From Deltaproteobacteria bacterium HGW-Deltaproteobacteria-18 (GTDB lineage Bacteria; Desulfobacterota; Desulfovibrionia; Desulfovibrionales; Desulfomicrobiaceae), in assembly GCA_002841885.1 (NCBI GenBank), contig PHBE01000009.1:124001-188000 (forward strand): a DNA stretch of 64,000 nucleotides. Direction: 5' to 3'. Positions 53,460 to 61,036 of this stretch are shown piece after piece (position 1 is the stretch's first letter; the number at the start of each line of letters is the position of its first letter). The notes below the pieces were generated by a model. That model made no database searches, was not told the DNA's origin, and saw nothing but the letters and a program-made list of their open reading frames with translations. Both the position numbers and the translations under genes were made by a program.

Positions 53460-54134
53460 ATGACTGATGATGCGGGCCAGCCCCGCCGTTTCGACCTGCG
53501 CCGGATTCGCGGCGTTGTGTTTGACTGTGACGGAGTGCTCTTCGATTCCCGGGATGTGAACCGTCATTATTACAACCACATCCGCGCCGCCCTGGGCCTT
53601 GCGCCCATGAGCCGGGAGGATGAGGAGTACTCGTTCATGCACACGGTGGACATGGCCATGGCCCGGATCATTCCGGAGGAACTGCTGCCCGACGCGGCGC
53701 GGGTCCAGGGGCGCATGACCTATGACGACTTCATCGACCGCATGGTGCCGGAGCCGGGGCTTCTTGAGTTGCTTGTCGTCCTCGAGAAGATGGGTGTGCG
53801 CATGGCCGTCAATACCAACCGGAAGAATTCCATGGAGATGGTGCTGGAGCGGTTCGATCTGACCCATTTCTTCCATCCCGTCATGACTGCGGCCAAGGTG
53901 GCCTTGCCCAAGCCTGATCCAGAGGGCCTGCGGCGCATTGTCGAAACCTGGGGTCTGCCAGCGTGCGAGATGTCCTATCTCGGCGATTCATCCGTGGATC
54001 AGGAAACCACGGATCGGGCCGAGGTCCCTTTCTGGGCCTACAGGAACCGGGATTTGAGGGCCCAACTGCATGTGGACAGTTTCCATGAACTGCGGCAATG
54101 GTTTGAGACGGGTTTTTGCGAGATAATCGATTAG
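53460..54134 (+). CDS. HAD-superfamily hydrolase
   Basis: The 224-residue phosphatase-like protein has HAD motif I VVFDCDGVLFDSRDV, motif II AVNTNRKNS, motif III Lys (AAKVALPKPDPEG) and motif IV SYLGDSSVDQETTDRA. It resembles phosphoglycolate phosphatase-type enzymes. It starts 2 bases after the acyl-CoA ligase stop. Substrate unknown. Confidence 0.9.
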   Translation: MTDDAGQPRRFDLRRIRGVVFDCDGVLFDSRDVNRHYYNHIRAALGLAPMSREDEEYSFMHTVDMAMARIIPEELLPDAARVQGRMTYDDFIDRMVPEPGLLELLVVLEKMGVRMAVNTNRKNSMEMVLERFDLTHFFHPVMTAAKVALPKPDPEGLRRIVETWGLPACEMSYLGDSSVDQETTDRAEVPFWAYRNRDLRAQLHVDSFHELRQWFETGFCEIID

Positions 54135-54145
54135 CCTGAAATAAC

Positions 54146-54170
54146 GGCGCTGGCGCGAAACGCCAGCGCC
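54146..54170 (+). terminator. hairpin after the HAD gene
   Basis: GGCGCTGGCG pairs perfectly with CGCCAGCGCC around CGAAA; only TTCT follows, so it is a structured site and possibly a weak terminator before yggT. Confidence 0.45.
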
Positions 54171-54188
54171 TTCTGAGAGGGATATTAA

Positions 54189-54482
54189 ATGCCTGTTTTT
54201 TCTAGTCTTTTTGCAGCGGTCTATTATGTGGCCGACAGCGTGTTGTCTTTGTACTTCTGGGTGGTCATCGCTGCCGTGGTCATGAGTTGGGTCAACCCCG
54301 ATCCCTATAATCCCATCGTCCGCGGGATCAGGACCCTGACCGAGCCTGTGTTTTATCGTATCCGCAAGTGGTTGCCGTTCACGTATATAAGCGGGATTGA
54401 TTTCTCGCCGTTTGTCGTGGTCCTTGGCATCAAGTTCGTGCAGGTTTTTTTGGCTCGACTGATGTCGCAGATGATGTTTTAG
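54189..54482 (+). CDS. YggT family membrane protein
   Basis: The 97-residue protein has two membrane segments and the YggT motifs SWVNPDPYNPIVRGIRTLTE and DFSPFVVVLGIKFVQVFL. Members are often near cell-division or DUF167 genes; the role is unclear. DUF167 starts 6 bases after it. Confidence 0.92.
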   Translation: MPVFSSLFAAVYYVADSVLSLYFWVVIAAVVMSWVNPDPYNPIVRGIRTLTEPVFYRIRKWLPFTYISGIDFSPFVVVLGIKFVQVFLARLMSQMMF

Positions 54483-54487
54483 TACTC

Positions 54488-54808
54488 ATGTGTACGGATC
54501 ACCCGGTTTTCGCCGCGCCGGCCAAGAATGGAGGCTGGAGGCTTGGGCTCTGGGTTCAGCCCGGGGCAAGGAAAACCGAAGTCGCGGGCATGCATGGCGA
54601 GTATCTGAAGATCCGTCTGCAGGCCCCGGCAGTTGACAACAAGGCCAACAACGCGTTGACCGTATTTATGTCCAGAATTTTGGGAATCAAGGCTTCGCAG
54701 GTGGTCATCGAGTCGGGGCATGCGTCCCGGCAAAAGAACCTGCTGCTGGACGTGGAGGAAGAGCCTGACTGGAACGTGTTTTCGGAAAAGGCATTGGGCA
54801 AACCATAA
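54488..54808 (+). CDS. DUF167 (YggU) family protein
   Basis: The 106-residue protein has the family pattern LWVQPGARKTEVAGMHGEYL, LQAPAVDNKANNALTVF and HASRQKNLLLDV. YggT and YggU families frequently occur side by side, as here. Function is unknown. Confidence 0.92.
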   Translation: MCTDHPVFAAPAKNGGWRLGLWVQPGARKTEVAGMHGEYLKIRLQAPAVDNKANNALTVFMSRILGIKASQVVIESGHASRQKNLLLDVEEEPDWNVFSEKALGKP

Positions 54809-54825
54809 CGCTAAGGAGACATCCT

Positions 54826-55056
54826 ATGGAACAGCAAGACCTCGAACTGATTGCGGCGAATTTGGGTCACGACGAGGAACTCAAGAGTCTGTGGGAGGAA
54901 CATGTGGGTTTTGAAAAAATTCTGGAACGCTACTCGGGCAAAGCCGTGCTTTCCCCTGCGGAAGATCTGGAAGTGAAGGAATACAAGAAGAAGAAGCTGG
55001 CCGGAAAGACCCGGATCCAGACTTTGCTTGAGAAATACAAACGTCAGGAGGGATAG
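54826..55056 (+). CDS. DUF465 (YdcH-like) small helical protein
   Basis: The 76-residue protein is a charged helical hairpin with LWEEHVGFEKILERY and EVKEYKKKKLAGKTRIQTLL, the DUF465 pattern. AAGGAGA precedes ATG. It ends 6 bases before ilvB and could be co-transcribed with the ilv genes. Confidence 0.88.
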   Translation: MEQQDLELIAANLGHDEELKSLWEEHVGFEKILERYSGKAVLSPAEDLEVKEYKKKKLAGKTRIQTLLEKYKRQEG

Positions 55057-55062
55057 GAAGCC

Positions 55063-56751
55063 ATGGTCCTCACCGGTGCCCAGATTCTAATGGAGTGTTT
55101 GAAGCGGGAAGGGGTTGATCTCATTTTCGGATTTCCCGGGGGTGCGGTCATCGACATTTATGACGAGCTCCCCAAGCACCCGATCAAGCATATTCTGGTC
55201 CGTCACGAACAGGCCGCTGTTCACGCCGCCGACGGATTTGCAAGGGCATCGGGCAAGGTGGGCGTGTGCCTAGTCACCTCCGGACCTGGTGCGACCAACA
55301 CCGTGACCGGAATCGCCACGGCCTACATGGATTCCATTCCCATGGTTGTGATCACGGGGCAGGTGCCCACGCACCTGATCGGCAACGACGCCTTTCAGGA
55401 AGCCGACATCGTGGGCATCACCCGCCCCTGCACCAAGCACAACTATCTGGTCAAGAATGTCGCCGACTTGGCCACGACCATCAAACAGGCATTTTATATT
55501 GCCAGAACAGGTCGGCCGGGTCCTGTCCTCATTGATCTGCCCAAGGATGTGGTCAACTCCAAGACCAAGTTTTCCTACCCCGAGACCATCAGCCTGCGCA
55601 GCTACAATCCCAACGTCAACCCGAACCGCAAACAGCTGCGCAAGGCCGCGGAGCTCATCGCCCAGTGCAAGCAGCCGGTGATCTATGCCGGCGGTGGAGT
55701 CATCTCCTCCAACAGCGCCGCGGAACTAACCCAGCTGGCCGAAAAATTTCACCTGCCGGTCACCACCACCCTTATGGGCCTCGGGGCCTTCCCGGGCGAT
55801 CATCCCGGGTGGCTCGGTATGCTCGGCATGCACGGCACATACACGGCCAACATGGCCGTCAACAACTGTGACCTGCTCATCTCCGTTGGCGCACGTTTCG
55901 ACGACCGCGTCACGGGCCGGATCAATTCTTTCGCCGCCCGGGCCAAGATCATCCACATCGACGTGGACCCCACCTCCATCAGCAAGAACGTGGTCGTGGA
56001 TGTGCCCATCGTGGCAGACTGCAAGCAGGGTCTGGCCGGGCTCATCGAAGAGGCGGCAAAGATCGGGGGCGTGGACTGGCAGGCCAAGCACGAGGCCTGG
56101 AACACGTCCCTGACCGAGATGCGCGCTTCCCATCCGCTCAGCTACGCAAAGAATGGCGGGGCCATCAAGCCGCAGTGGGTGGTGGAGAAGATCCACGAAC
56201 TCTCCAAGGGAGAGGCCATCATCGCCACCGAGGTCGGCCAAAATCAGATGTGGGCCGCACAGTTCTACACCTACCGCAAGCCGCGCACCCTTTTGACTTC
56301 CGGCGGGCTAGGAACCATGGGCTACGGTTTTCCGGCGGCCATCGGGGCCCAGTTCGCCTTTCCGGACAAGCTGGTGATCGATATCGCCGGAGACGGCTCC
56401 ATCCAGATGAACATTCAGGAATTGGCCACGGCGGTAAGCTACAACGTGCCGGTCAAGATCGTCATCCTGAACAACGGATATCTGGGCATGGTCCGGCAGT
56501 GGCAGGAACTTTTCTACAAGAAGAATTATTGCGCCACCTGCCTGCACACCAACCCCGATTTCGTGGCCTTGGCCAAGGCGTACGGAGCGGAAGGCTTCCT
56601 GGTCGAGAAGGCCGAGGATCTGGAGGCGACGCTGAAAGCGGCCTTCGAATATCCGGGCCCGGTCATCGTCGATGTACGCGTCGAGCCTGAGGAAAACGTC
56701 GCGCCCATGGTCCCGGCAGGCGCGGCCCTGTCGGAAATGTTGCTGGTTTAG
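55063..56751 (+). CDS. ilvB: acetolactate synthase large (catalytic) subunit
   Basis: IlvB condenses pyruvate with pyruvate or 2-oxobutyrate using ThDP, FAD and Mg2+, the first common step of branched-chain amino acid synthesis. The 562-residue protein has [15 protein letters not shown], the catalytic Glu in [27 protein letters not shown], and the ThDP/Mg motif [19 protein letters not shown] with [13 protein letters not shown]. It is first of ilvB-ilvN-ilvC. Confidence 0.96.
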   Translation: MVLTGAQILMECLKREGVDLIFGFPGGAVIDIYDELPKHPIKHILVRHEQAAVHAADGFARASGKVGVCLVTSGPGATNTVTGIATAYMDSIPMVVITGQVPTHLIGNDAFQEADIVGITRPCTKHNYLVKNVADLATTIKQAFYIARTGRPGPVLIDLPKDVVNSKTKFSYPETISLRSYNPNVNPNRKQLRKAAELIAQCKQPVIYAGGGVISSNSAAELTQLAEKFHLPVTTTLMGLGAFPGDHPGWLGMLGMHGTYTANMAVNNCDLLISVGARFDDRVTGRINSFAARAKIIHIDVDPTSISKNVVVDVPIVADCKQGLAGLIEEAAKIGGVDWQAKHEAWNTSLTEMRASHPLSYAKNGGAIKPQWVVEKIHELSKGEAIIATEVGQNQMWAAQFYTYRKPRTLLTSGGLGTMGYGFPAAIGAQFAFPDKLVIDIAGDGSIQMNIQELATAVSYNVPVKIVILNNGYLGMVRQWQELFYKKNYCATCLHTNPDFVALAKAYGAEGFLVEKAEDLEATLKAAFEYPGPVIVDVRVEPEENVAPMVPAGAALSEMLLV

Positions 56752-56760
56752 GAGGCCGCC

Positions 56761-57249
56761 ATGAGACATGTCTTATCCATACTTGTCGAGAACGAACCAG
56801 GAGTCCTGTCCCGCGTGGTCGGTCTTTTCAGCGGACGGGGATTCAATATCGAATCCCTGAACGTGGGTCCGACCCTGGAGACGGGAGTTTCCCATATCAC
56901 CATCTGCACCAGCGGTGACGAACAGATCATCGAGCAGATCATGAAGCAGCTGCACAAGCTCATCACCGTCATCAAGGTCGTCGACCTGACCCACCTGCAG
57001 GCGGTCGAACGGGAGATCGTGCTCATGAAGGTTGGCGCGGAAGACGCCAAGCGTGCGGAAGTGCTGCGCATAGCGGATATTTTCAGGTGCAAGGTGGTTG
57101 ATGTCAGCCCCGACGAGCTGACCCTTGAGATCACCGGTGATCAGGGCAAGATAAAGGCCGTGGTGGCCCTGTTGCAGCGTTTCGGCGTCAAGGAGTTCAT
57201 CCGCGCCGGAACCGTGGCCATGCGCCGTAGCATGCAGCTTGCCGACTGA
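56761..57249 (+). CDS. ilvN: acetolactate synthase small (regulatory) subunit
   Basis: The 162-residue protein begins [20 protein letters not shown], an ACT domain that binds valine for feedback inhibition, with [18 protein letters not shown], and has the C-terminal IlvH region ([20 protein letters not shown]). It lies 9 bases after ilvB. A 162-residue length fits IlvH/IlvN. Confidence 0.95.
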   Translation: MRHVLSILVENEPGVLSRVVGLFSGRGFNIESLNVGPTLETGVSHITICTSGDEQIIEQIMKQLHKLITVIKVVDLTHLQAVEREIVLMKVGAEDAKRAEVLRIADIFRCKVVDVSPDELTLEITGDQGKIKAVVALLQRFGVKEFIRAGTVAMRRSMQLAD

Positions 57250-57310
57250 AGATCAATTGGCTGAGGACCCGCTTTTAGGGGTATCAATATTCACGAGAGA
57301 AGGAGACAAC

Positions 57311-58300
57311 ATGAAAGTTTATTACGACAAGGATGCCGATCTGAATATACTCAAAGACAAGGTTGTGGCCATCATCGGGTATGGCAGCCAGGGTCACGCC
57401 CATGCGCAGAACCTGCGCGATTCCGGCGTGCAGGTTGTCATCGGCCAGCGTCCCGGCGGGCCCAACTGGCAGCTGGCGCGTGAGCACGGCTTCGAGCCTG
57501 TCAGCGCGGCCGAGGCAGCCAAGAAGGCCGACCTGATCCAGATACTGGTCCAGGATCAGTATCAGCCCAAGGTCTACGAAGAGGAAATCCTGCCGAACCT
57601 TGCTCCGGGCAAGACCCTGGTCTTTGGCCATGGTTTCAATATTCACTACAACCAGATCATCCCCCCCAAGGATGTGGACGTGGTCATGATCGCGCCCAAG
57701 GGTCCGGGCCATCTGGTGCGCCGCGAGTTCGAGAAGGGCGGCGGAGTTCCCTGCCTTGTGGCCGTGTATCAGGACGCTACGGGACAGGCCCTGGGCAAGG
57801 CCCTGGCCTATGCCGCCGGCGTAGGCGGAACCCGCTCCGGAGTGCTTGAAACCACTTTCCGCGAAGAGACCGAAACGGACCTCTTCGGTGAGCAGGCCGT
57901 GCTCTGCGGCGGCGTGAGCGAGCTCATTCGCGCCGGTTTCGAGACCCTGACCAAGGCTGGCTACCAGCCCGAAATCGCCTTCTTCGAGTGCATGCATGAA
58001 TTGAAGCTCATCGTCGACCTGCTCTACGAGGGCGGGTTCAAGAAGATGCACCACTCCATCAGCGACACGGCCGAATACGGCGACTACGTGACCGGCCCCC
58101 GGGTCATCAACGATGAGTCCCGCAAGGCCATGCAGAAAGTGCTCGAAGAGATTCAGGACGGCACTTTCGCCCGCAACTGGATTCTGGAAAACAAGGCGAA
58201 TCTGCCTTTCTTCCTGGCCAGAAGGCGTCAGAGCCATGAGCATCAGGTGGAGAAGGTTGGCGACAGCCTGCGTGAAATGATGGCTTGGCTACAGAAATAA
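57311..58300 (+). CDS. ilvC: ketol-acid reductoisomerase
   Basis: IlvC converts acetolactate to the dihydroxy acid with NAD(P)H and Mg2+. The 329-residue class I enzyme has [20 protein letters not shown], the [13 protein letters not shown] region, [20 protein letters not shown] (metal-binding Asp/Glu) and [19 protein letters not shown] 57311 follows AGAAGGAGA; the longer open frame upstream runs back through ilvN. Confidence 0.96.
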   Translation: MKVYYDKDADLNILKDKVVAIIGYGSQGHAHAQNLRDSGVQVVIGQRPGGPNWQLAREHGFEPVSAAEAAKKADLIQILVQDQYQPKVYEEEILPNLAPGKTLVFGHGFNIHYNQIIPPKDVDVVMIAPKGPGHLVRREFEKGGGVPCLVAVYQDATGQALGKALAYAAGVGGTRSGVLETTFREETETDLFGEQAVLCGGVSELIRAGFETLTKAGYQPEIAFFECMHELKLIVDLLYEGGFKKMHHSISDTAEYGDYVTGPRVINDESRKAMQKVLEEIQDGTFARNWILENKANLPFFLARRRQSHEHQVEKVGDSLREMMAWLQK

Positions 58301-58305
58301 TTCCC

Positions 58306-58332
58306 TCGGGCGGCCGTCTTCCGGCCGCCCGA
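58306..58332 (+). terminator. hairpin after ilvC
   Basis: TCGGGCGGCCG pairs perfectly with CGGCCGCCCGA (11 bp, 5-base loop) just after the ilvC stop. No T-run follows, so it may stabilise the 3' end or act as a weak terminator. Confidence 0.45.
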
Positions 58333-58359
58333 ATCCGGACCAACGTGTGAGCGAGATGC

Positions 58360-60468
58360 ATGGATAATCCGCAGAGTGAAGAACAACTTCTCTCCCAGGC
58401 CTGGAACCTGTTCGCCAAGGATGACTATGCCGGGGTCTTGAACATCTGTCGGAGCGGCTATTCCCATGGAGTGCGCAGCTACGACATGGTCAGGCTCATG
58501 CTCGACAGTCTGAACAAGCTCGGCAAGGTCCAGGAACAGGCCGAGGTCACCCTCAAGATACTGGGCGAAAACGATTATCCCCCCAAGGTCGCGGCCAAGC
58601 TCTATTTTCGTGCCGGGCTCATCTATCTGCATCAGGATGACCACCAGGAAGCGCGTTCCATTTTTGAGAAAGTGCGTATTCTCGATCCCGATTTTCCGGG
58701 TATCGAGCAGCGCATCAAGGCGTTGACTCCCCGTCCTGTCACGTCGAGCAGCAGTCGCTATTCATATCTTCTCGAAAGAAATCTCATCACCGCCGAACAG
58801 CTTTCCGCGGTCCTGTCCATGGAAGGCAAGGATTCGGATGCCTTGCTGCTCAAGGAATACAAGATCCCCAAGAAAGATCTGGGCGACAGCCTGGCCCGTT
58901 TTTACGGTACGGAGTTTGTTCCCTTCTTTGCAGGCAAGGAGCCGCCTTTCGAGCTTTTCGAGAAGCGTCGACTCGACCCGGATTTTCTCAAGCGGTATGG
59001 CTGGCTTCCCTTTTCACAGGAAGGAAACACCATCACCGTGCTCATGACCAACCCCTTCGACCTCGGACGCCTGGATGAGATCCGTTTCATCTACGGGACA
59101 TCCAACGTCGAGGCCAAGGTTACGCTGGCCGGGGACATCGAGCAGTACATCGAGCACTTCTACAAGCAGTTCAGCTCGGGTGAGGATCTGGCCGCCGCTT
59201 TTGATGAGGACGTCGAGTCCTCAGACATGGTCTCTGCGGGCGAGGAGACCGAGGCCGAACTGAGCGATCAGGACAGCGAGGTCGTGCGCATGGTCAACGC
59301 CCTGTTGGTGGAGGCCTGGCGCAAGAACGTTTCCGATATCCACATCGAGCCCAACCCCCAGTCCCGCTACTGTATGTTCCGTTTCAGGCTGGACGGAACC
59401 TGCTACGAATTTCGCAAGGTCCGCCTGCCCCTGGCGCGCCCCATCGTCTCGCGTCTGAAGATCATGGCCAGTCTGGACATCGCCGAGCGCCGCCTGCCCC
59501 AGGACGGGAAGATCAAGATCAAGCTGCCAGATCGCAACAAGGTCGTGGAGTACCGCATGGCCACCATCCCGACGCTGGAGGGCATGGAGGACGTGGTACT
59601 GCGAGTGCTGGCCTCGGGCAAGCCGCTGCCGCTGGACAAGCTCGGACTGCTGCCGCAGAACAAGGCGGCCTTCGAGAAACTGATCTACAAACCCTACGGG
59701 CTCATCCTCGTGGTTGGCCCCACGGGTTCGGGCAAGACCACGACCCTGCATTCGGCGGTGAGCTACATAAACACCCCCGAACGCAAGATCTGGACCGCCG
59801 AGGATCCGGTGGAAATCACCCAGGAGGGGCTCAGACAGGTGCAGGTCCATCCCAAAATCGGCCTGACCTTTGCCTCGGCCCTGCGCTCGTTCCTGCGTGC
59901 CGACCCGGACGTGATCATGATCGGTGAAATGCGCGACAAGGAAACGGCGCATATAGGCGTCGAATCGTCCCTGACCGGTCACCTGGTCCTTTCCACCCTG
60001 CACACCAACTCCGCCCCCGAAACGGTGACCCGCCTGCTGGACATGGATCTTGATCCTTTCAACTTCGCGGACTCGCTGCTCTGTGTTCTGGCCCAGAGAC
60101 TGGTCAAGACCCTGTGTCCGAACTGCAAACAGGCCTACACTCCGGAAGGAACGGAACTTGAAGAGATGGGCCTTGAGTTCGGACAGGGCTGGGAAATCCA
60201 CGCCAAGGAATTTCTTGAAGGCAAAAGGACCCTGTATCGCAAGGTCGGTTGCGGGCAGTGCGTGGGCGGTTACAAGGGTCGTGTGGGCGTGCACGAACTC
60301 ATGGTCAATTCCTCCGGCATCAAGAACCAGATCAAGCACCGCAAACCCACCGAGGAAATCCGGGCCCAGGCCGTGGCCGAAGGCATGCTGACCCTGAAGC
60401 AGGACGGCATGATGAAGGTCCTGCAGGGGTTGACGGATATGGACCAAGTCAGGGCCGCGAGCGGTTAG
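58360..60468 (+). CDS. GspE/PilB-type secretion ATPase with N-terminal TPR-like region
   Basis: The 702-residue protein starts with a helical TPR-like region of about 125 residues (YLHQDDHQEARSIFEKVRIL). The T2SSE N domain follows (LLERNLITAEQLSAVL, YGTEFVPFF), then the ATPase with Walker A GPTGSGKTTTLHSAV, Asp box EDPVEI, Walker B DPDVIMIGEMRDKETAHIG and His box HLVLSTLHTN. Zinc tetracysteine pairs CPNCKQ and CGQCVGGYKGRVGVHEL are present. It powers type II secretion or type IV pilus assembly. No other secretion gene is nearby. The N-terminal extension is unusual. Confidence 0.92.
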   Translation: MDNPQSEEQLLSQAWNLFAKDDYAGVLNICRSGYSHGVRSYDMVRLMLDSLNKLGKVQEQAEVTLKILGENDYPPKVAAKLYFRAGLIYLHQDDHQEARSIFEKVRILDPDFPGIEQRIKALTPRPVTSSSSRYSYLLERNLITAEQLSAVLSMEGKDSDALLLKEYKIPKKDLGDSLARFYGTEFVPFFAGKEPPFELFEKRRLDPDFLKRYGWLPFSQEGNTITVLMTNPFDLGRLDEIRFIYGTSNVEAKVTLAGDIEQYIEHFYKQFSSGEDLAAAFDEDVESSDMVSAGEETEAELSDQDSEVVRMVNALLVEAWRKNVSDIHIEPNPQSRYCMFRFRLDGTCYEFRKVRLPLARPIVSRLKIMASLDIAERRLPQDGKIKIKLPDRNKVVEYRMATIPTLEGMEDVVLRVLASGKPLPLDKLGLLPQNKAAFEKLIYKPYGLILVVGPTGSGKTTTLHSAVSYINTPERKIWTAEDPVEITQEGLRQVQVHPKIGLTFASALRSFLRADPDVIMIGEMRDKETAHIGVESSLTGHLVLSTLHTNSAPETVTRLLDMDLDPFNFADSLLCVLAQRLVKTLCPNCKQAYTPEGTELEEMGLEFGQGWEIHAKEFLEGKRTLYRKVGCGQCVGGYKGRVGVHELMVNSSGIKNQIKHRKPTEEIRAQAVAEGMLTLKQDGMMKVLQGLTDMDQVRAASG

Positions 60469-60470
60469 CC

Positions 60471-60722
60471 ATGATACTCTCATCAAGCCAACTAAGGGCC
60501 CTCAAGGAACGCAATGATGAAGAATTGCGCAAGGGCAAGCACGGCAAGTACGGATATCCCGCTCATACCATTCAGGATCTGCTTCAGACCATCGAGGCCG
60601 TGAAAAAGGAAAAGAAGAAATGGAAACAGCTGGCCCAGGAGCGGGGCAAGGTTCTGCATGATGTACTGACCCTGACCATCAAGGCCGCGCCCGCCACCTC
60701 CGATCCCGACGACGAGCTTTAG
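60471..60722 (+). CDS. small coiled-coil hypothetical protein
   Basis: The 83-residue protein starts 2 bases after the GspE-type ATPase and consists of a charged helix (TIQDLLQTIEAVKKEKKKWK) with an acidic C-terminus. I recognise no family. Its tight coupling suggests it accompanies the ATPase. Confidence 0.65.
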   Translation: MILSSSQLRALKERNDEELRKGKHGKYGYPAHTIQDLLQTIEAVKKEKKKWKQLAQERGKVLHDVLTLTIKAAPATSDPDDEL

Positions 60723-61036
60723 CAGACGCCATTGCAAAAAATCGCGAAAGAACCCGAATGTCGTTTTCGCGAAGACGAGCCATGTCGGGTAAACACGAAA
60801 TTCTTTTTTTTCAAATAGTTAAAAAGGGGTGGATTCCCCCTTCAAGGGGATGACGACTTTTTGCAGTTACATCTTGGCAGGCTGTTGAAAAGCTGCGAGC
60901 TGCGTTGGCGCCACGGATAAATCCAGACCCTCACCGGGTGCAATACGCTTCGGTCCTGGATTTTCTTTAATCAGTTATTTAGCCTCTCTGCGCTCCGCCC
61001 CCTGTGAGACTCCGATTGTCCGGATGCAAGCCGGAT
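60723..61036. repeat. intergenic region with inverted-repeat element
   Basis: TGCAAAAAATCG at 60733-60744 is matched by an inverted copy (11 of 12 bases) at 60854-60865. Inside is a hairpin TCGCGAAA/TTTCGCGA at 60742-60772 and a second TCCCC/GGGGA hairpin near 60837. This resembles a small non-coding repeat element of intergenic type. The remaining bases to 61036 hold no gene. Confidence 0.4.
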
